Assembly: GCA_963847345.1 (NCBI GenBank) | Contig: CAWJZU010000022.1 | Location: 608,474 to 672,473 of the forward strand | From: DATARH01 sp963847345 | GTDB taxonomy: Bacteria; Pseudomonadota; Alphaproteobacteria; ATCC43930; CGMCC-115725 | Reading direction: 5' to 3' | Length of the DNA: 64,000 nucleotides | In this document: piece by piece, positions 8,960 through 17,785 of the stretch | Position numbering within the stretch: the first letter of the stretch is position 1 | Layout of the letters: every line of letters starts with the position of its first letter | The notes under the pieces: generated by a model | What the model saw: only the letters and a program-made list of their open reading frames with translations | What the model was told of the DNA's origin: nothing | Database searches by the model: none | Translations under genes and position numbers: made by a program

Positions 8960-9973
8960 ATGTCAAACCATTTCACAGGACTGAACCTCGGCCCGCCGCT
9001 CGGCGACCAACGTCTCGACCTCTGCGATTTTTATGTTTTCCAGGCGCCCGCCGATCCGTCGCGGACCGTCTTGATCCTCAACGCAAATCCGAATGCGGAC
9101 GCATTGCATCCCGACGCGATCTATCGCCTCAATATCGACAATGACGGGGATTGCCTGACCGAAATCGCGATCAGCTACGTATTCTCGCGACCCGAAAACG
9201 GCAGGCAAACGGCAACCGTGTTTATCGCGAAGGGCGCCGAAGCTCGTTCCCCCGAGCCGGTCGGCAGCAAGATAATCGCCGAATCCGAGGTATCGTTTGG
9301 TCCGGAGCCCAACATCGTCAAGGCCGGTCCCTACATTTTTTTCGCCGGCAGCCGCAGCGATGCGTTTTTTTTTGATTTCGATGGCATCAAGAACCTGTTC
9401 GATACCAGCGGCGGCAGAAACTTCACAGCGCCGCATCTGGGCGGCAAGTCGCCCTGGACCGGGGTGGATTCGAACACCGAAGCCAATGTTTTCTCTATGG
9501 TTATCGAGTTGCCGACCGGCGAACTCGGATCCAACCCCGAGGTCCGCATCTGGGGCCGCTGCAGCGTGCGGGAAGATGGCAAGCTGCACCACGTCGATCG
9601 CGCCGGCCACCCGAGCGTCAGCAGCTTCTTCAATACCGATGAGACAAAAGAGGAATACAACGCCAGCGAGCCGATCAACGACCGCAACCGCTGGCTCGAT
9701 CAGTTCGTCCATTTGATGGGGCACACCGGCAACTATACGCGCGAGGAAGCGATCGCCGCTATCGATAAGGACCGCATCCTTCCCGACATGTTGTGCTTCA
9801 ATCCGTCGCTGCCGGCAAAATACCCAAATGGCCGCGTCTTCACCGACGATGTCATCGACCACCGTCTCGCGTTCCTCTCGAAAGGCGATATCCCACCTTC
9901 CGGGCTGAACCCGCATACCGACATCCTGTCGGAGTTCCCCTATATCGGCACGCCGCATCCGAAGAAGAGTTAA
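8960..9973 (+). CDS. DUF4331 family protein
   Basis: 337 residues, ATG 8960 with AGGAGTG upstream. The family signature is present: an N-terminal NLGPPLGDQRLDLCDFYVFQ with the paired Asp residues, then DAIYRLNIDNDGDCLTEIA, GPYIFFAGSRSDAFFFDFDG, EANVFSMVIELP and GRVFTDDVIDHRLAFLS. No signal peptide is seen, unlike some longer secreted members. The function of DUF4331 is not established; the acidic DxDxD-type stretches suggest metal binding. The coding sequence contains a nine-T run (9365-9373) that keeps the frame. Confidence 0.85.
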   Translation: MSNHFTGLNLGPPLGDQRLDLCDFYVFQAPADPSRTVLILNANPNADALHPDAIYRLNIDNDGDCLTEIAISYVFSRPENGRQTATVFIAKGAEARSPEPVGSKIIAESEVSFGPEPNIVKAGPYIFFAGSRSDAFFFDFDGIKNLFDTSGGRNFTAPHLGGKSPWTGVDSNTEANVFSMVIELPTGELGSNPEVRIWGRCSVREDGKLHHVDRAGHPSVSSFFNTDETKEEYNASEPINDRNRWLDQFVHLMGHTGNYTREEAIAAIDKDRILPDMLCFNPSLPAKYPNGRVFTDDVIDHRLAFLSKGDIPPSGLNPHTDILSEFPYIGTPHPKKS

Positions 9974-10093
9974 TTATCTTGCATCATCCACGCGAATGCG
10001 TAGGCGGAACGCGAACGCATCCCGCCATCGCAAGCGATGAAACCTGGCGGATCACGCTTTGTGCCGCTGGCACTAGGGTACAGAGGCGTACAC

Positions 10094-10498
10094 ATGTCGT
10101 TGCTTGAGGAAAAGGACGCGATCCGCGAGGTGCTGGCCGAGTATTGCTTCCGGCTCGACGGCGGCGATTACGACGGCATGGCGGCGCTATTCACCGAGGA
10201 CGGCACCTGGGAGACCGCGTTTGGCAAGGGCTCCGGGCGCGCCGCGATCGCACAGCACGCGCGGGACATCCGCGCCAGGGCCGGCAACAATCGCCCGCGC
10301 GCGATCCATCTCGTGACCAATATCGTCATCAAGCTCGACGGCGATACGGCCGAGGTGCGCTCGAACTGGACCGTTATACAGAACAGCCCGGATGGGCCGA
10401 AGATCGGCTCCGGCGGCGGCTACGCCGACCGGATGGTGCGGCAGGACGGCAGCTGGCGGTTCCGCTACCGCAAGATCGACCGCTTCATCGCCGCCTGA
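10094..10498 (+). CDS. SnoaL-like / NTF2-fold nuclear transport factor 2 family protein
   Basis: 134 residues from ATG 10094 (MSLLEEKDAIREVLAEY). The pattern fits a SnoaL_4 cone: helix, CFRLDGGDYDGMAALFTEDG, ETAFGKGSGRAAIAQH, RAIHLVTNIVIKLDGDTAEV, then GGGYADRMVRQDGSWRFR and a final strand. Members range from polyketide cyclases and dehydratases to scytalone-dehydratase-like enzymes and ring-hydroxylating dioxygenase small-subunit relatives. No catalytic set is clear enough to name a reaction. It may be co-transcribed with the SDR gene 380 bases on, but a repeat lies between them. Confidence 0.82.
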   Translation: MSLLEEKDAIREVLAEYCFRLDGGDYDGMAALFTEDGTWETAFGKGSGRAAIAQHARDIRARAGNNRPRAIHLVTNIVIKLDGDTAEVRSNWTVIQNSPDGPKIGSGGGYADRMVRQDGSWRFRYRKIDRFIAA

Positions 10499-10879
10499 TC
10501 CGCCCGCGTCCCGCGTCTGGGCCGGACGATCACGGCAAGCGCATTAAGGGCTTGCCGACCCGTCTCCGCTCGTCACCTCCGCGAAAGCGGGGGTCCGAAG
10601 CTATTCTCGATGTTACGGCCTTGCGCTCGCCAGCGCATTTTGGTACAAACATAGAACATATGGAGCGGGGTGGGAGCGGTTTGGCTTGCTCCCGCCGCAA
10701 GGCCATTACCGGGATCGTCATTGCGGGGACCCGCGGGCTCGGCTCGCGGAGACGAAGCAATCTCGATGAACCCGGTTTGTCGCCGCGTGCTGCCCGTTTG
10801 CTGTTCATTTCCTGTAGAAACAGCAAATCGGGCGAAGAAAGCGGTCGGCGAACCCGAGCCGATGCGATGGGGAACCACG
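10499..10879. other. Intergenic stretch with partial repeats, no gene
   Basis: It holds a half-copy of the GAAGCAATCTCG palindrome (10715-10765) and a 9-bp hairpin TTTGCTGTT / AACAGCAAA (10797-10827). The hairpin is the core motif of the larger dispersed repeat found at 2495, 22838 and 47935. Confidence 0.6.
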
Positions 10880-11668
10880 ATGACCCTTGATTTCTCTGGA
10901 AAAATTGTCTTGGTGACCGGCGGCGGCAACGGCATCGGTGCCGCCAGCGCCCGCAAATTTGCTGCTTCGGGAGCACGCGTCGCTGTTATCGACCACGACG
11001 GCGATGCCGCCCGCCGGATCGCGGCCGAGATCGGGAACGGCGCTACCGGACACGAACTCGACGTCTCCGACGGCGCGGCGTTCGCCCGACTCGCGACCGA
11101 CATCGCCGCCAGCGAAGGCGGCATCGACGTCCTGGTCAACTCGGCCGGCACGATCACCAGACAAACCATCGCCGCGATGCCGGCCACCGACTGGGACCGC
11201 ATAATGGCGGTCAACCTGCGCGGCCCGTTTAACGGCACGCAGGCCGTCATCCCACATATGAAAACGCGCGGTGGCGGCGCGATCATCAACATCGCCTCGG
11301 TTGCCGGGCGCCGCATCTCGTTCGGCGGCGGCGCAAATTACAGCGCCTCCAAAGCCGGGCTGCTCGGCTTCACGCGTCACGCCGCCTACGAACTGGCGCC
11401 GGACAAAATTCGGGTAAACGCCGTATGCCCGGGCCCGACCGCGACCGGATTCGGCGGCGGCCAGACACCCTCAGCGGAACAGAAGGCGGCGCGCGCGAAA
11501 AAGATCCCACTCGGCTGCATGGTCGAGCCCGAGGACATCGCCGATGCCGTGCTGTTTCTCGCCAGCGACATGGCGCGCATGTGCACCGGCATCGCGCTCG
11601 ACGTCGATGGCGGCGTGCTGATCAGCAACGACATACCGTACGGGGACTACTTCGCCCGCGCCCGCTGA
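10880..11668 (+). CDS. SDR family NAD(P)-dependent oxidoreductase
   Basis: 262 residues from ATG 10880, with GGGGA seven bases upstream; an in-frame ATG lies at 10862. A classical short-chain dehydrogenase: cofactor motif TGGGNGIG near residue 13, DVLVNSAG, the catalytic serine in NIASVAGR and the Y-x3-K in YSASKAGLLGF, and the C-terminal DVDGGVLISND. IDHDGD after strand 2 places Asp at the cofactor-selecting position, which favours NAD. The substrate cannot be told. A strong hairpin follows the stop. Confidence 0.9.
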   Translation: MTLDFSGKIVLVTGGGNGIGAASARKFAASGARVAVIDHDGDAARRIAAEIGNGATGHELDVSDGAAFARLATDIAASEGGIDVLVNSAGTITRQTIAAMPATDWDRIMAVNLRGPFNGTQAVIPHMKTRGGGAIINIASVAGRRISFGGGANYSASKAGLLGFTRHAAYELAPDKIRVNAVCPGPTATGFGGGQTPSAEQKAARAKKIPLGCMVEPEDIADAVLFLASDMARMCTGIALDVDGGVLISNDIPYGDYFARAR

Positions 11669-11715
11669 CGCGGCTTCGCTCCACGCGTTTGTTCCGAACG
11701 AATGCAATCGGGGCC

Positions 11716-11740
11716 CCCTCTCCCCCGTCGGGGGAGAGGG
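11716..11740. terminator. Perfect 11-bp hairpin between convergent genes
   Basis: CCCTCTCCCCC, a GTC loop, then GGGGGAGAGGG: a perfect 11-bp stem between the SDR stop (11668) and the convergent meaB stop (11814). There is no T-run, so it could be a bidirectional pause/terminator or simply the widespread 'CCCTCTCCCC' intergenic repeat. The related GGCTGGAGAGCTGGGATGAGG tail follows. Confidence 0.55.
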
Positions 11741-11813
11741 CTGGAGAGCTGGGATGAGGGGACGGCGCTCACTCGACCCGCCCAATAGCGGCCCCCGCCC
11801 CGGCCCGCAACAC

Positions 11814-12860
11814 CTATTCGTTCTCGCAATCGATGAACGCCGCGAGCAGCAGGCGCACCGCGGCGGCCGGCGTCCGCACCCCCTCCGTGACATCGCGCTC
11901 GATCTCGGGCAAGCGGCGGGCAATATGCGGGGCTGCCCGAAAGCGCTCGAGAAGGCCGTCGCCGATCTCATACCACAGCGCCGCCTGTCTCTGCTCGGCG
12001 CGCCGCCGTTCCCAGGCGCCGCTCGCCTCAAGCGAAGCGCGAAACCGGGCAACATCGTCCCAAGCCGCATCGACGCCGTCGCCGGTCAGCGCCGACACGG
12101 CGCGCACCGCGACTTGCCATTCGGCTTGCGCCGGCCGGATCAGCCGCATCGCATTCGCATACTCCGCGGCGGCACGTCGGGCGTGGTCGAGAAGCGCCCC
12201 ATCCGCCTTGTTGATCAGGATCAGGTCGGCGAGTTCGATGATGCCGCGCTTGATGCCCTGCAATTCGTCGCCGGCAGCCGGCGGCAGAACCAGCACGAAC
12301 ATATCGACCATCTCGGCGACGGTCGTTTCGGCTTGGCCGGCGCCGACCGTCTCGACCAGCACCGTGTCGAACCCGGCGGCCTCGCATACTAAAATCGCCT
12401 CGCGGGTGCGCCGCGCCACTCCCCCCGTCTTGGTGCCGGCGGATGACGGCCGGATGAACGCCTCCGGGGACCGGCCGAGTTCCGCCATCCGCGTTTTGTC
12501 GCCAAGGATCGCGCCGCCGCCGCGCTTTGACCCAGGATCGACCGCGAGCACCGCGATGCGGCGCCCGCGCGCGATGCCGTCGAGCCCGAAGCGCTCGATA
12601 AAGGTCGATTTGCCGGCGCCCGGCGGCCCGGAAATGCCGATTCGCGTGGCGCGACCGCAGGCCGGCAAAATCGTCTCGATCAGCCCCTCGGCCTGCAGCC
12701 GATGGTCGGGCCGCGTCGATTCGACGAGGGTCAGAGCACGCGCCAGCGCTCTGCGATCGCCGCACTGAAGCCGCGCGGCGAGTTCGTCGCCTTCCGGCGG
12801 CTGTCGCGAAGAGGATCCGATCGACACGCGCGCAATCGTAGGGGTTTCGCGACCGCGCAC
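11814..12860 (-). CDS. meaB: MeaB/ArgK-family GTPase, methylmalonyl-CoA mutase chaperone
   Basis: G3E-family P-loop GTPase that guards and reactivates adenosylcobalamin-dependent acyl-CoA mutases (methylmalonyl-CoA or ethylmalonyl-CoA mutase). Up to 348 residues. Motifs: Walker A GPPGAGKST, the base-2 loop VDPGSKRGGGAILGDKTRM, the switch/Walker B region DTVLVETVGAGQAET, and the guanine-specificity motif NKADG. The C-terminal helices (residues 270-345) form the dimer arm. The start is uncertain: GTG at 12860 or GTG at 12827, neither with a strong ribosome site. No mutase gene lies in the window, so the partner is encoded elsewhere. Confidence 0.9.
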   Translation of the reverse strand: MRGRETPTIARVSIGSSSRQPPEGDELAARLQCGDRRALARALTLVESTRPDHRLQAEGLIETILPACGRATRIGISGPPGAGKSTFIERFGLDGIARGRRIAVLAVDPGSKRGGGAILGDKTRMAELGRSPEAFIRPSSAGTKTGGVARRTREAILVCEAAGFDTVLVETVGAGQAETTVAEMVDMFVLVLPPAAGDELQGIKRGIIELADLILINKADGALLDHARRAAAEYANAMRLIRPAQAEWQVAVRAVSALTGDGVDAAWDDVARFRASLEASGAWERRRAEQRQAALWYEIGDGLLERFRAAPHIARRLPEIERDVTEGVRTPAAAVRLLLAAFIDCENE

Positions 12861-12916
12861 AAGCTGTCACACCGCCAGCCGCGCCAGGGCCGAAAAAGCA
12901 TCCGGTGTCGCGAGCC

Positions 12917-13475
12917 TCAGCCGCCGCCGAACGCGCTCCAGTTCCAGCCCAATCGCGAGAAAAGCGGCCTTGACGCATCGGCAACCGCTTGCGCCCCGAT
13001 TTCGGAAAGCCTCGCTGAGCCTTCGAGCATCGCATCGACTCCGCGCCGCGCCAGCCCCGCATTGATCTCCAGCGCCTCGGCAAAGGTTCGGGCCCCGAAC
13101 AGCGCGACAGCGGCGTCGGCCGTCGCAGCCATCCCCGAACGGCTGATGCCGGTCACCTCGACGGCCGCGTTTTCGAAGCCGCGGGCGAGCGCCGACTGCG
13201 CTTCGGCGAACGCCGACCAGGCATTCTCCGCTGCCGCCGTATTAACCGCGAATTCCGGAGCCTTGCCCGGCGCCGAGTTTTCCGCCTGAGCCGGTACGGG
13301 ACATGCCGGTCCGGTGGGCAGCCGTCTGTGCGAGGGCTATTGCCGACACCCGCTCCGGCTCCGGCTTCGTATTCTGCTCGATTACCGAGGCGGCTGCGGC
13401 GGCGATCACGTCCTCTACCTTGGCTTCGCTCCGGGCCGGCTCACGCGCGGCACGCTTCGGTTTGCTATCGCTCAT
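12917..13475 (-). CDS. Phasin family protein, with a frameshift
   Basis: Polyhydroxyalkanoate granule-surface protein. The start at ATG 13475 (MSDSKPKRAAREPARSEAK) gives a basic, Ala/Lys-rich lead, and the phasin helical domain ends with DASRPLFSRLGWNW at 12917. The helical part reads EFAVNTAAAENAWSAFAEAQ, then GISRSGMAATADAAVALFGA and ALEINAGLARRGVDAML, typical of phasin_2 proteins. The two halves are one base out of phase; the change lies between about 13290 and 13340. About 185 residues if repaired. It implies the host makes PHB-type storage granules. Alternatively the lead and the phasin domain are two separate short genes. Confidence 0.7.
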
Positions 13476-13627
13476 ATGGACCTCGTCCCGGTTGTGTCCG
13501 TCAGCAAATGGTGCAATGCACAATAGGGAAAGTTAATCGCAGGCAGATTGCACTTCAAGCCGATCTTGTGCACCGCACAAGCACGGATGCGGTTGCCGCG
13601 ACCCCGGGCGCATGTCAGTCTCTCCGC

Positions 13628-14611
13628 ATGCGTGAATCGAATTTCTACGCCCATCCAGGCTTCGAGCGGGCCGGCCTGCGCCGCCGCGAATCCGAATGGA
13701 TCCGTGCCCGGATGTTGGATCGCGAAAGCCTTTTCGTGCCGATCTGGCGTTCGCAGAGCCTCGTGACCGAGGTCGAGAACGGTGAACCGCAAGCGGTCAT
13801 TCTGGGCGGGGAAGCGGCCGCGATGCTGCTTGGTTCCAGCGACGGCGAAATCGACGAATTTCAAGCGCGCGGGGGGATCGTGTTCCTTGGTCTGATCGAG
13901 GATCGCGCCCACTTTGCGCTCGACTTGTCGGCGCATGACGCGCCGCTCGATCGGCTGCGCTCGCCGGCGCTGGCCGCCGCCGGCATTGCCGAGACCGGCT
14001 TGCGATTCGGCGATCTGCGCCAGTTCGGCGCTCGTCTCGCGCGCCATGAAGGGGCGCTGCTCGCGCTGGCACGGGCAATGTCGTTTTGGCATTCGCGCCA
14101 TCGCTTCTGCGGCGTCTGCGGCTCCCCAACCCGCAGCGAGGAGGCCGGCCATGTCCGGCGCTGCACCGAAGCCGGCTGTGCGACGCTGCACTTCCCGCGG
14201 ACCGACCCGGCGGTGATCATGCTGGTCACCAATGGCGACCGTGCACTGCTCGGACGCAACAAGAACTTTCTGCCCGGCATGTATTCGACGCTGGCCGGCT
14301 TCGTCGAACCGGGGGAGAGTCTGGAAGACGCCGTCGCGCGCGAGGTGCGCGAGGAAACCGCGATCGAGGTCGCTTCGGTGCATTACCATTCCTCGCAACC
14401 CTGGCCGTTCCCCGCGAATATCATGCTCGGCTTCTACGCCGAGGCCGCGTCGACAGCAGTTGCAGTCGATTACGGCGAACTCGAGGACGCGCGCTGGTTC
14501 GAGCGCGGTTGGTTGCTGTTGCACGCGGACGACGACAATTTCCGCTTGCCGCGCCGCGATTCGATCGCCCGCCGATTGATCGAGGATTGGCTGGCTGAAG
14601 CCGCCGACTGA
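13628..14611 (+). CDS. nudC: NAD(+) diphosphatase (NADH pyrophosphatase)
   Basis: 327 residues from ATG 13628. NudC hydrolyses NAD(H) to NMN(H) and AMP and decaps NAD-capped RNA. All parts are present: an N-terminal DUF-like domain, a zinc ribbon FCGVCG ... RRCTEAGC (C-x2-C ... C-x4-C), and the Nudix box GFVEPGESLEDAVAREVREE. It is followed by the diagnostic SQPWPFP array a little after the box, which sets NudC apart from other Nudix enzymes. Length and order match the family. Single gene, no operon partner. Confidence 0.93.
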   Translation: MRESNFYAHPGFERAGLRRRESEWIRARMLDRESLFVPIWRSQSLVTEVENGEPQAVILGGEAAAMLLGSSDGEIDEFQARGGIVFLGLIEDRAHFALDLSAHDAPLDRLRSPALAAAGIAETGLRFGDLRQFGARLARHEGALLALARAMSFWHSRHRFCGVCGSPTRSEEAGHVRRCTEAGCATLHFPRTDPAVIMLVTNGDRALLGRNKNFLPGMYSTLAGFVEPGESLEDAVAREVREETAIEVASVHYHSSQPWPFPANIMLGFYAEAASTAVAVDYGELEDARWFERGWLLLHADDDNFRLPRRDSIARRLIEDWLAEAAD

Positions 14612-14739
14612 CGCTCGACAAGTCAGTCGATCGGTCTCGGCCGGGCACGTGGGACCGGAGGTTCCCAACAGGCTGCCTGAGAACGGAACCGTCGTCAGTT
14701 TCGTCCGGGAAAACCATCCGCTGTCGATGGACCGTTTTG

Positions 14740-15210
14740 TCGGTTTATTCCGACCGAGATCCCCGGGGTAAAGGAAATCAGACCAGTAAGCCACCATGTC
14801 GAGCGCGGCTTTTTCCGAGATTTTCGGGAGTCGGTGCGTTCGCCGGCAGCATTTCCAAATCCCGCCGGCGAGCCAGGTGAGCACAATTTCGTCAACGCGA
14901 TGCTGCGCCTGGCCAGCGAGCGCCCGGTGCTGCGGGTCATCGCCGACGCAGACCGGCGCGGGCGGATATCGCCCGCCGAGATCGCGCTTATCGCCCGCTG
15001 CATAAGGCACGGTAATACGGTCTGGGGAACCCACGATTTCGCCGGCGCCGGTGCGGCTACCTGGCATGCTTCGCGAGGCGATCTTCCACTTGGCGTCACG
15101 ATTGCGAGCCCGGTAGCCCCGCGCTGAGCCCATCACGACCCCGATTGTCCGACCCGGCGCAGCGGCCGCGAATGCTCGCGCTTTGCGGCGGCGCTCGCCG
15201 AGGTAATAGA
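14740..15210 (+). pseudogene. Decayed dTDP-rhamnose synthesis remnants (rmlC start joined to rmlD end)
   Basis: The 630 bases between nudC and egtD hold no intact gene but two recognisable pieces. TEIPGVKEIRP ... ERGFFRDFRES (about 14752-14837) resembles the N-terminus of dTDP-4-dehydrorhamnose 3,5-epimerase (RmlC). NFVNAMLRLASERPVLRVIA, SPAEIALIARC and WGTHDFAGAGAATWH (about 14885-15065) resemble the C-terminal half of dTDP-4-dehydrorhamnose reductase (RmlD). A further degraded EPITTP-like stretch near 15127 matches the RmlD end. The order rmlC-rmlD is the normal one, so this looks like an internally deleted cluster remnant. Assignment is by eye. Confidence 0.6.
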
Positions 15211-15246
15211 GGAGAGCTGTACGCGATAGCCTGAGGCTGCGCCCGC

Positions 15247-16212
15247 TTATTGCTGCCGCAAATAATGGACGCTGAACAGTTCCTCGGCGTCGGCCCAGGT
15301 GCGGATGACAGCGAATCCGGCCCGGGCGGCGAGCGAACGGAAATCATCGATCGCGTATTTGTAGGAATTCTCGGTGTGAACAAGCTCGCCAGCGGAAAAC
15401 TCGAAGCGGCTTCCGGCGATCGTGACCGTCTGCTCGGCAAGGCTTTTCAGATACAGCTCCATGCGGCCCACTTTGGCATTGTAGAAGGCAACATGCGCGA
15501 AGCGATCGACATCGATGTCGCCGTCCAGCTCACGATTGATCCGGACCAGCAGATTGAGATTGAACGCCGCGTTGATGCCGTCGCGATCGTTATAAGCGGC
15601 GTTGAGGACCTCCGGCGCCTTTTTCATATCGGCGCCGATCAGCATTTCGCATCCTCTTCCCAGCAACTCGGTACAATGCCGAAGGAAGCGCACGACGCCG
15701 TCCGGCTCGAAATTCCCGATTGTGGAACCCGGGAAAAAGCCGACCCGCTTGCCGGGCAACCCGGGAAGAGGCGGCAGCGGAAACGGGCGGGTATAGTCGG
15801 CGCAGACCGCGACAACCGGAACATGCGTAAACTCGCTCGCCACCTGCGCCGCGGCGCGGCGCAAGGGCTCGCGGGAGATATCGATCGGGACATAGGCGGC
15901 CGGCGCCTCCAGCGCACGCAACAAAATGCGCGCCTTGACGCTGGCGCCGCTGCCTAGCTCGACGAGGCGGCACTGTGGACCGACTCGTTCCGCGATGTCG
16001 CCGGCATAGCGCTCGAGGATCGCGATTTCGGTGCGGGTCAGGTAATATTCCGGGACCTGGCAGATCTGCTCGAACAGAGCCGAACCGCGCGCGTCGTAGA
16101 AGAATTTGCACGGCAGCGCCTTCGGCTGTCGGGAGAGCCCGGCTACGACCGCGTCGCGGAAGCTTTCCTCGGTCGGCGCCAGGTCATGAAACCCGAAGGC
16201 GGCACTTTGCAT
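15247..16212 (-). CDS. egtD: L-histidine N(alpha)-methyltransferase of ergothioneine synthesis
   Basis: 321 residues from ATG 16212, two bases after the egtB stop, so surely co-translated. EgtD trimethylates histidine with three SAM to make hercynine. Family marks: CKFFYDARGSALFEQICQ, PEYYLTRTEIAIL, the SAM loop LVELGSGASVKARILL, PIDISREPLRRAA, VGFFPGSTIGNFEPD, LIGADMKKAPEVLNAAYND, FNLNLLVRINRELDGD, and near the C-terminus HTENSYKYAIDDF. Length and motif order are standard for DUF2260/Methyltransf_33. Confidence 0.95.
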   Translation of the reverse strand: MQSAAFGFHDLAPTEESFRDAVVAGLSRQPKALPCKFFYDARGSALFEQICQVPEYYLTRTEIAILERYAGDIAERVGPQCRLVELGSGASVKARILLRALEAPAAYVPIDISREPLRRAAAQVASEFTHVPVVAVCADYTRPFPLPPLPGLPGKRVGFFPGSTIGNFEPDGVVRFLRHCTELLGRGCEMLIGADMKKAPEVLNAAYNDRDGINAAFNLNLLVRINRELDGDIDVDRFAHVAFYNAKVGRMELYLKSLAEQTVTIAGSRFEFSAGELVHTENSYKYAIDDFRSLAARAGFAVIRTWADAEELFSVHYLRQQ

Positions 16213-16214
16213 TC

Positions 16215-17526
16215 CTAGACATCCTCCGCCAGCCGCAACCCCGAAAATGACCAGCGGGAGGCGGGCGCAAAGAAGTTGCGATAGGTGATGCGCACATGAT
16301 CGGCCGGGGTCACTGCCGCGCCGCCGCGCAGCACCATCTGGTTCGACATGAACTTGCCGTTGTATTCGCCGATGGCGCCAGCGACAGGGCGGAACCGCGG
16401 ATACGCAACATAGGGACTGGCGGTCCATTCCCAGACGTCGCCGATCATCTGACGCAATTGCGGCGTACCGGCCCCGGCGGACACGCTTTGATCCTCGTCC
16501 GGACACGGATGATAGTGCAGGGTGTTCGGCGAGATTGCCGATCAGCGGCAAATCGGCGCCGGCATTCTCCCATTCCGCCTCGGTCGGCAGGCGCCTACCG
16601 GCCCAGCGGGCAAACGCGTCGGCCTCGTAAAAGCTGATATGGCAAACCGGCTCGGCCGGCTCGACGCGCCTCTCGCCCGCCAGCGTAAAGATGCGCCACT
16701 CGCCATCCTCGATGCGCCAATAGAGCGGCGCGTGCCAGCCTTGCTGCTGCACACACGCCCAGCCCTCCGATAACCAGAATTCCGGCCGCCGGTAGCCGCC
16801 ATCGGCGATGAAATCGAGATACTCGCCGCAGGAGACCGGGTGCGATGCCAGCCGGTAAGGCTCGAGCCATACCTTGTGACGCGGACCCTCGTTGTCGAAC
16901 GCGAACGCGCCGCCGTCATGCCCAATCTCGCACAACCCGCCGGCAAACTCGATCCAGCCCGATACCGCATCGCGCGACGGCACTGCATTTGGACGCGGCG
17001 CCTGATAGGAGGGGCGCAGCGGATTGACCGAAAATACGTGTTTGATATCCATCAGCATCAATTCCTGATGCTGCTGCTCGTGGTTGAGCCCAAGCTCGAT
17101 AAGCAGCATCGCCTCCTGCCACGCCGTATTGCTAGCCTCATCGGCAAATCTCAGCACGGCCCCGGTGACGTGGTCGCGATAGGCGCCGATCGCATCGACG
17201 GTCGGGCGCGACAGCAAGCCACGTTCCGGCCGCGGGTGGCGCGGTCCGACCGCCTCGTAATACGAATTGAACAGATAGGCGAAGGCCGGATCGAAGGCGC
17301 GATAGCCCGGATCGAGCGGCGCAAGAACGAAGGTTTCGAAAAACCAGCTGGTATGGGCCAGATGCCACTTTGTCGGGCTGACATCCGGCATCGACTGGAT
17401 CGCCTGGTCTTCCGGCGATAGATTCGCGGCGAGCGCTTCGCTGTCCCGACGGACGGCTTCGAACCGCTCCCGCTGCGATTGCCGTCGGTCAGTACGCGCC
17501 GATCGATCAATGGCTGTGTCGAACAC
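16215..17526 (-). CDS. egtB: Ergothioneine synthase (iron-dependent sulfoxide synthase), with a frameshift
   Basis: EgtB joins hercynine to cysteine or gamma-glutamylcysteine with O2 at a non-haem iron. About 437 residues when repaired. The N-terminal DinB-like domain has SPTKWHLAHTSWFFETF and NHEQQHQELMLMDIKH, which supply the His ligands; the C-terminal FGE-sulfatase domain has GGYRRPEFWLSEGW, RRLPTEAEWE, GDVWEWTASPY and VLRGGAAVTP. The frame changes by one near 16525, between GNLAEH and the HYHPCPDEDQ stretch. A GTG at 17526 with GGGGA upstream gives the family length; an ATG at 17616 is an alternative. It is the first gene of the egtB-egtD pair. Confidence 0.9.
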
Positions 17527-17785
17527 CAGTTCCCCCGCTAAAGGATCATCGCAGGCTAACGTTCTCTCGCTCGCTTTGTTCGCCCGACGACGCGCGCCGA
17601 AACCGGGAAACGACATATTCCGGTTGAGGCGGCCGTGTAAACCTTCGCGTTCCGGGAGATCGGGTGAAATTTGCGTGACGCTAGCCGCCGACCATCGTGT
17701 CGCGACACCCGGCGGCAGGGCCGAAAAGAAAAGCCCCCAAAGCGGAGGACTCGATCTCCCGCCCGTTCTTGGTGAGGGAGGCAAA

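Noticed and set aside
13472..15136. Open frame of about 554 codons, minus strand, opposite nudC
   Set aside because: Antisense to the clear NudC motifs and the rml remnant; no homology in its own translation.
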